NCBI GenBank assembly: GCA_003162245.1
Contig: PMMM01000263.1
Location: forward strand, 9,821-73,310
Direction: 5' to 3'
Source: Phycisphaerales bacterium
GTDB lineage: Bacteria; Planctomycetota; Phycisphaerae; UBA1845; Fen-1342
Length of the DNA: 63,490 nucleotides
Position 1 is the first letter of the stretch. Every line of letters starts with the position of its first letter. The notes under the pieces are model-generated. The model worked only from the letters and a program-made list of their open reading frames with translations. It made no database searches and was not told where the DNA came from. Positions 35,559-44,295 of the stretch are shown here, in pieces. The translations under genes and the position numbers were made by a program.

Positions 35559-36920
35559 ATGAGTATCCGCTCGCTCATTTTGGTCGTCGCGCTCGGCCTG
35601 CCGGCGGTCGGACTGCTCGCATTCGGCCCGCGCGGCCGCTACGGCGTGCCGAGCGACCGTACGGTCGTGCGCTACTGGGAGAAGTGGACCGGCGTCGAAG
35701 GGCAGGCCATGCAGCGCGTCGTGGACCGCTTCAACGCCACCGTCGGCGCCGCCCAGAACGTCTGGGTCGAATACAACGCGGTCAGCAACATCGAGCAGCG
35801 GACGCTGATTGCGACCGCGGGCGGCGATCCGCCCGACGTGGCCGGGCTCTACGACTTCATCGTCCCGCAATACGCCGACCAGGGAGCGTTGCGGCCTTTG
35901 GACGAGCTGGCGCGACAGGCCGGCGTACCCATAGACGCATGGAAACCGATCTGGCTCGACATTTGCCGCTACCAGGGGCAGCTCTACGCCCTCCCGAGCA
36001 CGCCCTACACGATCGCGCTGTACTACAACCGCGAGCTGTTCCGGCAGGCCGGGCTCGATCCCAACCACCCGCCGGAGACGATCGCCGAGTTTGATGAGGA
36101 CGTGCGGCGGCTGACGCGGTCGGAGCCGGTGACGTTGCCGGACGGTACGCAGGGACAGCGGATCATCCAGGCGGGCTTCACGCCCTCGGTCGCGATGCTC
36201 GGCTGGTGGCCGTGGGTGTGGCCGTGCTTCTTCGACGGTCATCTGTGGGACGGGCACGAATGCACGCTGGACACGCCGGCCGGGCGGGCGGCGATGCACT
36301 GGCTGGCCAGAGTGCGCGAAGCGCAGGGCATCGAGCCCATGCTCGCCTTCGAGGCCACGGCCGGTGCGATCGAGAGTGCGCAAAACCCCTTCCTCTCCGG
36401 ACGAATCGCGATGGTCTTCCAGGGACCGTGGCTGTCGAACTGGATCGCGAAATACGCCCCCACGCTCGACTACGGCGTCGCGCCGTTCCCGTCCGTCACG
36501 CCCGAGCGGCGGAACGCGTTCGCGAGCACGGACGTGTTCGTCATGCCGGCCGGCGGCCGGCACCCGCGCGAAGCGCTGCTGTTCCTGGCCTACGTTTCGC
36601 GGCAGGACGTGATGGAGGAACTCTGCCGCGAGCACAATAAGCTCTCGCCGTTCCGCGTGCCGGGGGCGGATTTCCTCGCCCGGCACCCCAACCCGTACAT
36701 CCGGGTGTTCGAAGAGCTGGCCGCGTCGCCGTGCGCTTTCGGTTATCCGTCGATGCCGATGTGGCTGCGGGTGATCGACGAGCTGAAGGTGCTGCTCAAC
36801 ACGGTGCTGGCGCATCCAGAGCAGGCGGACACGGCGTTGAATGCGGCGCAGCAGAAGGTGAATGAGGTCGTGGCGGAATACGAGCAAATGGCGGCCAAGC
36901 GCCGGGGAGGCGCACCGTGA
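35559..36920 (+). CDS. ABC sugar importer: extracytoplasmic solute-binding protein
   Basis: The 453-aa product belongs to the family 1 solute-binding proteins that capture oligosaccharides for ABC import. It starts with a hydrophobic segment (LILVVALGLPAVGLLAF) but lacks a lipobox Cys, so it is probably held by an uncleaved anchor. It continues with RYWEKWTG, GGDPPDVAGLYDF and LYALPSTPYTIALYYNRELF, which are typical of the family. The stop overlaps the first permease gene by 4 bases. In beta-1,2-glucan systems such a protein binds sophoro-oligosaccharides, but the ligand is not readable here. Confidence 0.9.
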   Translation: MSIRSLILVVALGLPAVGLLAFGPRGRYGVPSDRTVVRYWEKWTGVEGQAMQRVVDRFNATVGAAQNVWVEYNAVSNIEQRTLIATAGGDPPDVAGLYDFIVPQYADQGALRPLDELARQAGVPIDAWKPIWLDICRYQGQLYALPSTPYTIALYYNRELFRQAGLDPNHPPETIAEFDEDVRRLTRSEPVTLPDGTQGQRIIQAGFTPSVAMLGWWPWVWPCFFDGHLWDGHECTLDTPAGRAAMHWLARVREAQGIEPMLAFEATAGAIESAQNPFLSGRIAMVFQGPWLSNWIAKYAPTLDYGVAPFPSVTPERRNAFASTDVFVMPAGGRHPREALLFLAYVSRQDVMEELCREHNKLSPFRVPGADFLARHPNPYIRVFEELAASPCAFGYPSMPMWLRVIDELKVLLNTVLAHPEQADTALNAAQQKVNEVVAEYEQMAAKRRGGAP

Positions 36921-37891
36921 AACAGGCCCACTTCGGCACGACCGGCGGGCGGGCGCTGTTTTCCGGCCTGCTCTGGACCGCCCCGTGGTGGCTGGGATTC
37001 CTGCTGTTCCTGGCGCTGCCGATGGGCATCTCGCTGTACATCAGCTTCTGCGACTACCCGCTGCTGCAGCCGCCGGTCTACGTGGGGACGGCCAACTACC
37101 AGGCCCTGACGCACGATCCGGTCTTCCACAAGGTCCTGCTGAACACGCTGGTGTACGCGGCGCTCGCCATCCCGCTCGGGACCATTGTGGCCGTGCTGCT
37201 GGCCGCGCTGCTGAACCAGCGCGTGCGTGGACAGGGTTTGTTCCGCACGTGCATTTTTGTGCCGACGGTCGTGCCCCTGGTCGGCATCGCGCTCGTTTGG
37301 CTCTGGATGCTGAATCCGGAGTACGGGCTCATCAATGGCGCCGTGCGGCTGGTCGGTCCCGTGCTCGACGGCGCCAACAACGCCATCGCGCTGCTCACCG
37401 GCCACCGGCTGACCTGGCTCGGCGAGTTGGCCGCGGGGCCGAAGTGGCTGGCGCTCCCGGGCTGGGCCATGACCGCCCTCGTGCTCATCAGCCTGTGGGG
37501 CGTCGGCTCGCCGGTCGTCATCTACCTCGCCGGCCTCCAGGAGATCCCGGAGGAGCTGTACGAGGCGGCGATGCTCGACGGGGCGTCCGCCCCCCGCCGC
37601 TTCTGGCACGTGACGCTGCCGGGCCTCAGCCCGGTCATCCTGTTCAACGTCATCGTCGGACTGATCGGCACCTGGCAGATCTTCGCGCTGCCCTACGTGC
37701 TCATGCGCGGCGAGCAGGGGCCGCAACGCAGCACGTACTTCTACACGATGTACTTGTACGACAACGCGTTCCGGTACCTGAAGATGGGCTACGCCAGCGC
37801 GATGGCCTGGGTTCAACTGTTCATCATCCTGGCCCTGACGGCGGCGGTCTTCCTCGCCAGCCGGCGGGCCGTCTACTACAGGGGCACGTGA
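36917..37891 (+). CDS. ABC sugar importer permease (MalF-type)
   Basis: The 324-aa membrane protein has six predicted helices and the EAA loop EAAMLDGASAPRRFWHVTLPGLSP that contacts the ATPase. It overlaps the binding protein gene by 4 bases and is followed by the second permease 4 bases later. No ATPase gene is adjacent. Such CUT1-type sugar importers often share a general ATPase (MsmX/MsmK type) encoded elsewhere. Confidence 0.93.
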   Translation: MKQAHFGTTGGRALFSGLLWTAPWWLGFLLFLALPMGISLYISFCDYPLLQPPVYVGTANYQALTHDPVFHKVLLNTLVYAALAIPLGTIVAVLLAALLNQRVRGQGLFRTCIFVPTVVPLVGIALVWLWMLNPEYGLINGAVRLVGPVLDGANNAIALLTGHRLTWLGELAAGPKWLALPGWAMTALVLISLWGVGSPVVIYLAGLQEIPEELYEAAMLDGASAPRRFWHVTLPGLSPVILFNVIVGLIGTWQIFALPYVLMRGEQGPQRSTYFYTMYLYDNAFRYLKMGYASAMAWVQLFIILALTAAVFLASRRAVYYRGT

Positions 37892-37895
37892 CAAC

Positions 37896-38750
37896 GTGAG
37901 CACGTCGCAACGTGGACCGATGCGCATCCGCAGCCTCAATCTGGCACTGACCTATGCCCTGCTGATCGCCGTCGCGCTGCTCTTCGTGCTGCCGCTCTTG
38001 TGGATGGTCTGCGTCTCGCTGAAACCGCCGGCGGAAGTGCTGCAACCCAATTTCCTGCCGACGGCGCCCACCTTGACCGGCTACCGCGAAATCGCGCGGT
38101 CCGCGCAGTTCGACTTTCTGCTCTACGCCCGCAACACGCTCATCATCCTCGTACTGAGCCTCGTCGGCGTGCTGCTCTCCAGCTCGATCGCCGCCTACGG
38201 GTTCGCCCGCGTGCCGTTCCCCGGCCGCGGGCTCATGTTCGCGGTCTGCCTGGCGACGATGATGATCCCCTTCCCGGTCATCATGGTCCCCACCTACATG
38301 CTCTTCAAGTACCTCGGCTGGATCGGCACGCTGCGGCCGCTGTGGGTGCCGGCGTGGTTCGGCAGCGCGTTCAACATCTTCCTGCTCCGGCAGTTCTTCC
38401 TGGGCATCCCCAAGGAGCTGGAGGAGTCCGCCATGCTCGACGGCTGCACCCGCTGGGGCTGCTTCTGGCGGATCATGCTGCCGCTGTCCCGCCCGGCGTT
38501 GGCGGTCGTCGCGTTGTTCCACTGCCTGGCGGTGTGGAACGACCTGATCGGCCCGCTGATCTACCTGACCCACCAGGACCAGTTCACGCTGGCGCTCGGG
38601 CTCCAGTTCCTGCAAAGCAAATCCGGCGACACGCCGTGGAATCAACTGATGGCGGCCTCGACGCTGGTCGTGGCCCCGGTGCTGTTGCTGTTCTTCATGG
38701 CCCAGCGGACGTTTATCCAGGGAATCGCAACGACGGGGTTGAAGGGGTAG
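37896..38750 (+). CDS. ABC sugar importer permease (MalG-type)
   Basis: The 284-aa membrane protein has six predicted helices and the EAA motif ESAMLDGCTRWGCFWRIMLPLSRP, pairing with the MalF-type subunit to form the channel. The start is GTG 37896, 4 bases after the previous stop; ATG 37920 is an alternative giving a shorter N-terminus. It is the last gene of the rightward GH1-importer run and faces the GH94 gene tail to tail. Confidence 0.93.
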   Translation: MSTSQRGPMRIRSLNLALTYALLIAVALLFVLPLLWMVCVSLKPPAEVLQPNFLPTAPTLTGYREIARSAQFDFLLYARNTLIILVLSLVGVLLSSSIAAYGFARVPFPGRGLMFAVCLATMMIPFPVIMVPTYMLFKYLGWIGTLRPLWVPAWFGSAFNIFLLRQFFLGIPKELEESAMLDGCTRWGCFWRIMLPLSRPALAVVALFHCLAVWNDLIGPLIYLTHQDQFTLALGLQFLQSKSGDTPWNQLMAASTLVVAPVLLLFFMAQRTFIQGIATTGLKG

Positions 38751-38770
38751 GCGCAGCGCGGTGCCGGCCG

Positions 38771-41332
38771 CTACCGGCAGCGCACGCGGACGTCGTGCCG
38801 CCGGCCGAGTTCGGTCGGCGCGGGGATCACGTTGCCCGGCAGTCGCTTGCCGTCCAGGCTGATTTCCGCGTGCAGCCCGCCGGCCCAGGTCTGCGTCTGT
38901 TCGACCGAGGCGCGGTCGATGTGAATGTCGTACATGCACCCGCGATACGGCCGCGTCATCGCGGCGCGGGTCCACCCCGGCGGCAGACACGGCTCAATCC
39001 GCAAGCCGTCCCACTCCGGCCGCACGCCCAGCACCCATTCGCTCACGACGCGGTGGAGCCATTGCGCCGCACCCGTGTACCACGTCCACCCCGCTCGGCC
39101 GTGATGCGGCGAATCGGGGCCATCGACGTTCCCGGGCAGCACGTACGGCTCGGCCCAGTAGTGATCGGGGTCCTTCAACGCCGGGTTCATCGCAGTCAGC
39201 AGGCGGCCGACGAGTTCGTGGTCCTTCATCTTGCAGGCCGCGGCAATCGCCCACGTGGCCGCGTGTGTGTACACGCCGCCGTTCTCGCGCAGCCCGGGCG
39301 CGTAGCGCGTGATGTAGCCGATCTCCTGAACCGGCTTGTCGAAAGCGGGGGCGAGCAGCAGCGCACCGGCTTCGGTGACCAGATGCGCGCGCACGGCCGC
39401 CAGGCACTCCGCCGCCCGCTCCGGCGTAGCGACGTCATTCAAGATCGCCCACGTTTGCGCGTTAAGGAAGATCTTCGCCACGCGATTCTCGCGGCTGCCC
39501 AGCTTCGAGCCGTCGTCAAGCGTGCCGCGCAGATACCACCCGCCATCCCACGCGTGCTGGTTGATGGCCGCGATGAGCGCCGCGCGGCGACGGTCGAATT
39601 CAGCCGCGAGCCCGCCCCAGTCGCGCGTTGTCGCGGCCGACGCGGTCCCGTCCCGGCCCGTGCCGCGCTCCCCATCAGCATCCTCGCTGACGAAATGCCC
39701 GGGCGCGACCCGCTTTGGGCCCCCGGTCAAATGTCGCGCCCAGCGCCGCCAAATCTCCGCCCAATCGGCCAGCAGCCCGACCAGAAACTGCGCGAGCCAG
39801 ACCGATTCGCCGCGCTCCTGCAATCCCACCGCGTTGAGGCCGTCGTTCCAGTCGCCGGCGCCGATGTACGGCAGGCCGCGCGGGCTCGTGCGGCGAAACA
39901 CACGCTCGAAAGCCCGCTGAACATGCTCGGCGAGCGGCTTGGCCTGCTTGTCGTCCACGAACGGCACTTCGTCCTTGAGCAGCTCGAGGTCACCCGTCTC
40001 GCGTATGTAATTGGCCGCGACAAACGCCAGCCAGAGCATGTCATCCGTCATGCGTGTGACGTGCCCCTGCTCCGTGAGCGGATGCCACCAGTGATAAACC
40101 GAGCCGTCCGCAAACTGATGGGCGGCGTGCAGGTCAATCTGCGCGCGGCAGCGTGCCGGATCGATCGTCAGCCAAACCTGCGCGTCCTGCAATTGATCGC
40201 GAAACCCGTACGCGCCGCTCTGCTGGTAGTAGCCGCAACGGCCCCAAATCCGCCCGGACACCGCCTGATAGCGCACCCAGTCGTTCGTGATGTAATTGAG
40301 CGACGGCTCCGGCGTTTGCACGCGGTGTGCCCCCAGCCGCGCTTGCCAGGACGTCCGGACATCCGCCAGCGCCCGGTCCATGACGTCGACGTGAACCATC
40401 TGCTTCAGGGCGCGGTTCGCCGTCGCGCGCGACTCGCCGACGATCAGCGCGAAGCCGAGGTCACGATGCTCGCCCGCGCGCAGCTCGACGGCGCAGCGCA
40501 ACGCCGCGATGGCGTCGCCATGTCGGCCAAACTCCGGTTCCCACAGGTCCTGGGTCAGTGCCGCGGGCGCCCGCAGGTCCCGGTACTGCCCGACGAACGC
40601 GGCCTTGTCGCCCTGCGCCGAGGACACCGGCTCGGTGCAGGCCAGCGCACTGAGATACGGAAAGTCCGCGTTCCAGTGGCCGTGCCCCTCGGACGGAACC
40701 TCCCACATGCGGTTCCGCGCGAAGATCGCCCGTCGCGCGGCGTCGAACTCGGTCTCCAGGAACAGCTTGTGGAACTCGCGGCGCGGCGACGGCGCCACCC
40801 CGCAACACCATTCCAGGTATGCACAGAGTTCCAGACGCCGCACACGGTCGGTCTGGTTGTGCAGTTCCACGAGCCAGAACTCGACGGTCTCGCTCACGTG
40901 GCAGAACAGCGTCCAGACTGCCCGGATGCCAGCGAATTCGGTCTCGAAGGTCGTATAACCAAGCCCGTGCCGGCAGGTGTAAGAGTCGTATGCGGGCCAA
41001 ACGGGCGCGGGCGACAGCGACCACAGCTCGCCCGAGTCGGCATCCCGCACGTAAAGGAACTTCCCCGAGCGGTCCTCGGTCAAATCCTGCTGCCAGCGCG
41101 TGATCACTGCCAACTGCGAGTTGTCGATCCACGTGAAGCCGCCGCCTGTCTGGCTGACCGCCAGCCCCAAACGCGGGTTGGCGATGATGTTCACCCACGG
41201 GCGCGGCGTCCTCGGATCGGTGATCCGATACTCCAGACCGTCGGGCGAGAAGTGCCCGTACCGGTTGCAAACCGACGCTGCGGGCTGCCCCAGGTCACCG
41301 AGGTTCGCGGCTGGTGTCACAACCATAGTCAT
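38771..41332 (-). CDS. GH94 beta-glucoside phosphorylase
   Basis: GH94 enzymes split beta-glucosides with phosphate to give glucose-1-phosphate, saving ATP. The ~853-aa product has the family N-terminus (YGHFSPDGLEYRITDPRTPRPW and a TGGGFTWIDNSQ loop), an (alpha/alpha)6 barrel with GFRDQLQDAQ, and the catalytic Asp in GAGDWNDGLNAVG (about residue 494). No signal peptide is present, so it is cytoplasmic. Known GH94 substrates include cellobiose, laminaribiose and beta-1,2-linked sophoro-oligosaccharides. The NSQ and RD-SGELWS features and the two GH144-like neighbours favour beta-1,2, but specificity is inference. ATG 41332 is chosen; TTG 41356 is possible. A LacI-type operator lies 62 bases upstream. 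Confidence 0.9.
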   Translation of the reverse strand: MTMVVTPAANLGDLGQPAASVCNRYGHFSPDGLEYRITDPRTPRPWVNIIANPRLGLAVSQTGGGFTWIDNSQLAVITRWQQDLTEDRSGKFLYVRDADSGELWSLSPAPVWPAYDSYTCRHGLGYTTFETEFAGIRAVWTLFCHVSETVEFWLVELHNQTDRVRRLELCAYLEWCCGVAPSPRREFHKLFLETEFDAARRAIFARNRMWEVPSEGHGHWNADFPYLSALACTEPVSSAQGDKAAFVGQYRDLRAPAALTQDLWEPEFGRHGDAIAALRCAVELRAGEHRDLGFALIVGESRATANRALKQMVHVDVMDRALADVRTSWQARLGAHRVQTPEPSLNYITNDWVRYQAVSGRIWGRCGYYQQSGAYGFRDQLQDAQVWLTIDPARCRAQIDLHAAHQFADGSVYHWWHPLTEQGHVTRMTDDMLWLAFVAANYIRETGDLELLKDEVPFVDDKQAKPLAEHVQRAFERVFRRTSPRGLPYIGAGDWNDGLNAVGLQERGESVWLAQFLVGLLADWAEIWRRWARHLTGGPKRVAPGHFVSEDADGERGTGRDGTASAATTRDWGGLAAEFDRRRAALIAAINQHAWDGGWYLRGTLDDGSKLGSRENRVAKIFLNAQTWAILNDVATPERAAECLAAVRAHLVTEAGALLLAPAFDKPVQEIGYITRYAPGLRENGGVYTHAATWAIAAACKMKDHELVGRLLTAMNPALKDPDHYWAEPYVLPGNVDGPDSPHHGRAGWTWYTGAAQWLHRVVSEWVLGVRPEWDGLRIEPCLPPGWTRAAMTRPYRGCMYDIHIDRASVEQTQTWAGGLHAEISLDGKRLPGNVIPAPTELGRRHDVRVRCR

Positions 41333-41393
41333 ACGGCGGGTTTCCACAGGTGGCAAACGCGGACAGCCCCCGGAGCGGTCAGCCGCGGGGCGC

Positions 41394-41407
41394 CGAAAGC
41401 GCTTTCA
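41394..41407. promoter_or_regulatory. LacI/GalR-family operator upstream of GH94
   Basis: CGAAAGCGCTTTCA differs from the TGnAAnCGnTTnCA consensus only at the first base; the central GAAAGCGCTTTC is a perfect palindrome. It lies in the 102-base gap between the GH144-like lipoprotein gene and GH94, where it could repress a promoter for GH94. Confidence 0.78.
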
Positions 41408-41434
41408 ATAGAATACCCGAACCCCGCCCGGATG

Positions 41435-42907
41435 TCAATCTTGTACTTGCCCGTGCGGCGCGACGGGGCGTGCGGAAGGGTGCCCCACAATCACCTCGCA
41501 GGACAGATGCAGACGCTCGACCGCGCGCCGTGCCAACTCATGTTGCATGAAGAGCTTCCAGATCAGACCCGTGCGCGCGTTCTCGATGGCCAGGAGCATC
41601 GGCCCTTGGTCGATCCCGACGTAATCTTCGCACGCGAAACCCTGATCCAGATTGAAGGAATCGACGAATCCGTAGCCGCCCGCCTGCGGATCCCGCCAAA
41701 CCAGCGCCCTGCCCTCGCCATCTTTCAGGGCACGATACGCGCGCATGGCGGCCAGGCTCTCCTGCGGGGCGAACATGATGGCTGAGGCCGCCGCGTACGG
41801 GGGCACCGTGCCGGCACACCAGTCCTCGTTGCCGCTCGCGTTAGGCCGAATGTCGGGCACGATGTAGCCTTCACGGGACGAGCAGGCACTCAAGCCCCAG
41901 CGATCCGGCCCCAACGTCTTGAAACGCGACGCTTGCTCGATACAGCGTTGCCGGTGCGTGAGCACCGCACGCCGGGAGTTCTCGAACCAGTCCACGCGCG
42001 GGGCATCGACGCCGAACTGCGCCGGATCGTCTGGACCGAGCGACCGATAATCAATGTAGCAGTGGCTGAAGAGGTACGTGAACAGGGCGCCCGGCCACGA
42101 GACGACGTACGCCGGCCTGCCATCGTACGACTTCACGACGCGCTTCAGCCGGTAGTACGTCTCTGGCGGCAACGCGTAGTTCGGCTCCGGAGATCCGACG
42201 GCGAGGAAATAGATCAGACGCTCCTCGTCGCTGGCCCAATCCCAACGCAACTCCACGAACCGCCCGGCTCCCGCCAGATCGCCGGCGTCGTCGGGCGCCC
42301 AGCCCATCGACAGGAAACCACCCGGGGCGACCGCGTAGGCTCTCCAGTTCGTCCCGGCGATCAGACGCCCCACGAGCGGCGCCACCGCGTCCCCAAAGTA
42401 CTCGCCGGCCACCATCGCACCGGCCATCAGCAGCGCATGATCCACGGTGCTGGCAAGGATTTCGAAGCCTTGCCCTGAAAGGCCGCCGGTGTTCATGTCC
42501 GGGTAGTGCAGGTAGACGCCGAACTTCTTGTTGTCGTCGCGCTCCAGCAGCGATTGAAGGACCGTCTGCGCGCGCTGCGCGCCTTCTGACCGGCTGATCC
42601 ACCGGTGCTCCACACCGATCGGGAGCGACGCGAGCTGGAACCCGGCGGCGGCAATGCTCGCGACGGGCGCGTTTTTTCGATCCCTGACGAGTTTGGCGGG
42701 CGTCCCGACTTCGTTCCAGAAGTACAGGAAGCAGGCGTGCTCGACATCCTCGAGCAGGGCTTGGTCCGCCGCACGAAAGCGGTATTGCAACGCCACCCGC
42801 GTTTCCGGCGTGCGTTGGACGGCCACCGGGGGCTTCACCGTGCAACCGGCGCTGCACGCGACGACCGCACACGCAAGCGCTTGGGAACCATAAAGTTGAC
42901 AGCGCAT
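41435..42907 (-). CDS. GH144-like lipoprotein glucanase
   Basis: The 490-aa product has a lipoprotein signal (CSAGC, lipidated Cys about 21) and one PF10091/GH144-like domain: EHACFLYFWNEVG, GVYLHYPDMNTGG, ACSSREGYIVPDI and YVGIDQGPMLLAIENARTGLIWK. Unlike the GH144-like enzyme at 22133 it lacks binding and dockerin-like domains, so it is anchored to the cell and probably cuts long glucan into importable oligosaccharides. ATG 42907 is used (TTG 42910 also in frame). It is divergent from the LacI gene and precedes GH94 on the same strand. Confidence 0.85.
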   Translation of the reverse strand: MRCQLYGSQALACAVVACSAGCTVKPPVAVQRTPETRVALQYRFRAADQALLEDVEHACFLYFWNEVGTPAKLVRDRKNAPVASIAAAGFQLASLPIGVEHRWISRSEGAQRAQTVLQSLLERDDNKKFGVYLHYPDMNTGGLSGQGFEILASTVDHALLMAGAMVAGEYFGDAVAPLVGRLIAGTNWRAYAVAPGGFLSMGWAPDDAGDLAGAGRFVELRWDWASDEERLIYFLAVGSPEPNYALPPETYYRLKRVVKSYDGRPAYVVSWPGALFTYLFSHCYIDYRSLGPDDPAQFGVDAPRVDWFENSRRAVLTHRQRCIEQASRFKTLGPDRWGLSACSSREGYIVPDIRPNASGNEDWCAGTVPPYAAASAIMFAPQESLAAMRAYRALKDGEGRALVWRDPQAGGYGFVDSFNLDQGFACEDYVGIDQGPMLLAIENARTGLIWKLFMQHELARRAVERLHLSCEVIVGHPSARPVAPHGQVQD

Positions 42908-42981
42908 CAAGGTCGACGATATGCTGGATTGAAAGCGATGTCAAAGAACTGGACGGAGGGGTGCTAGGGCGGTGTGGTCAC

Positions 42982-44022
42982 ATGCCCACGTCGATCGTCG
43001 ATGTAGCCAAACTCGCCAAAGTCTCGATCAGCACCGTCTCGCGCGTCATCAACCGCAGCGACCTGGTCAACCAGCGCACCCGCGCCCGCGTCGAGTCGGC
43101 CATCAAGCAACTGAACTATCAGCCCAATGCCTTCGCCCGCGGCCTCATGCTCCGCCGCAGCGACATCGTCGGGCTCGTCCTGCCCGACCTGCACGGCGAA
43201 TTCTACTCCGAGATCATTCGCGGCGCGAACCTGAAGGCGCGCCACTTGGGCTACAACCTGGTGGTCTCGTCCGCCCGCGACGGCGATGACAGCCATTCGC
43301 TCCTCCGGGCGATCCAACAGCGCGCCCTCCTGGACGGCGTCGCGGTCATGGTCTCCGAGCTGACGGACCGGATCGCCGAGGTTCTGGCCGCTTTCCCGCT
43401 GCCCTACGTCGTCCTCGACGGGGAGATCGACGGGACGCCGCACGACAGCATCGTGATCGACCAGCGGCACGGCGCGGTCGCGCTAATGCGCCATCTGGTC
43501 GGTCCGGCCGGCGCGAAACGGATCATCTTCGTCGGCGGCCTCGCCACCAACGTGGACACGATCGCGCGGCTCGAGGCCTACCGGCAGGTGCTCGCGGAGT
43601 CCGGCCTCCCGCAGGAGGCATCCGACGTGTATCACCTCGACTACGAGTACGAGACCGCCTATCGCCTGGCGAGAGAGCACGTCCGCGCCTGGGCCAGCGC
43701 CGGGTGTTGCGTCTTCGCGGCGAACGACGAGATGGCGGCCGGCATCGTCGCGGCCGCCAGCGAGGCCGGGCTGAACGTCCCGCGGGATCTGGCGGTCGCC
43801 GGCTTCGACGACACCCGCGTCGCCCGCATGACGCGCCCCCCGCTGACCACTGTGCGCGTGCCCATGGCCAAGATGGGGGCGCAGGCTATGGAGCTGCTCT
43901 GCCAGCGGATCGCGGACCCGCAGCGGCCGCGGATGCAGATCTCGTTGCAGCCCGAGCTGGTCGTGCGTGAGTCGTGCGGCACAGCGCTGCGGCGCGCCGC
44001 CGACCAACCCGCGCCCGCGTAG
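42982..44022 (+). CDS. LacI-family transcriptional regulator of the glucan locus
   Basis: The 346-aa protein has the N-terminal LacI helix-turn-helix and hinge (IVDVAKLAKVSISTVSRVIN, then YQPNAFARGLMLRRS), followed by a periplasmic-binding-protein-like sugar domain with GFDDTRVARMTRPPLTTV near the C-terminus. It lies divergent from the GH144-like lipoprotein gene. Two LacI-consensus operators (31763-31776 and 41394-41407) are in the locus, and it is the only LacI-family gene in the window. It should repress the GH1 and GH94 promoters until a glucan breakdown sugar binds. ATG 42982 gives the standard N-terminus. Confidence 0.95.
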   Translation: MPTSIVDVAKLAKVSISTVSRVINRSDLVNQRTRARVESAIKQLNYQPNAFARGLMLRRSDIVGLVLPDLHGEFYSEIIRGANLKARHLGYNLVVSSARDGDDSHSLLRAIQQRALLDGVAVMVSELTDRIAEVLAAFPLPYVVLDGEIDGTPHDSIVIDQRHGAVALMRHLVGPAGAKRIIFVGGLATNVDTIARLEAYRQVLAESGLPQEASDVYHLDYEYETAYRLAREHVRAWASAGCCVFAANDEMAAGIVAAASEAGLNVPRDLAVAGFDDTRVARMTRPPLTTVRVPMAKMGAQAMELLCQRIADPQRPRMQISLQPELVVRESCGTALRRAADQPAPA

Positions 44023-44208
44023 CGCTGACGCGTACGGCACCATGTCGGTGTCGCGACCAGGCTTGCTCACCCCGCACCGATCACCAGCGCGAAGGTCCAT
44101 CCGCACCGACTGGCGCGCAGCGCATAAGCGCCGCCACTCCAACCCAAAACTGCCGACGCCAACACCGCTTGTGACATCGCAACCGCCTTGGTCACACGCT
44201 CGGTCGGT

Positions 44209-44238
44209 TGCGGAAGACGTGGGCGCTGACGTAGAATA
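44209..44238 (+). promoter_or_regulatory. Promoter of the HExxH protein gene at 44296
   Basis: TTGCGG (44209-44214) and TAGAAT (44233-44238) are 18 bases apart, predicting a transcript start near 44245 and a leader of about 50 bases. It occupies the gap after the LacI gene. Confidence 0.45.
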
Positions 44239-44295
44239 GCGTGGTAGGAACACGATAAGCCGGGGGCAGGACGGCTGCATAAGGAATTGCGTGTC

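Noticed and set aside
38000-41785. 1261-codon plus-strand frame across the permease and GH94 genes
   Set aside because: It overlaps two clearly identified genes in other frames and is rich in Arg, Pro and Ala without motifs, so it is a GC-driven shadow.
42872-42885. Third LacI-like site CGCAAGCGCTTGGG near the start of the GH144-like lipoprotein gene
   Set aside because: The central AAGCGCTT fits, but three of the conserved outer bases are wrong and it lies within coding sequence. It could still be a weak auxiliary site.
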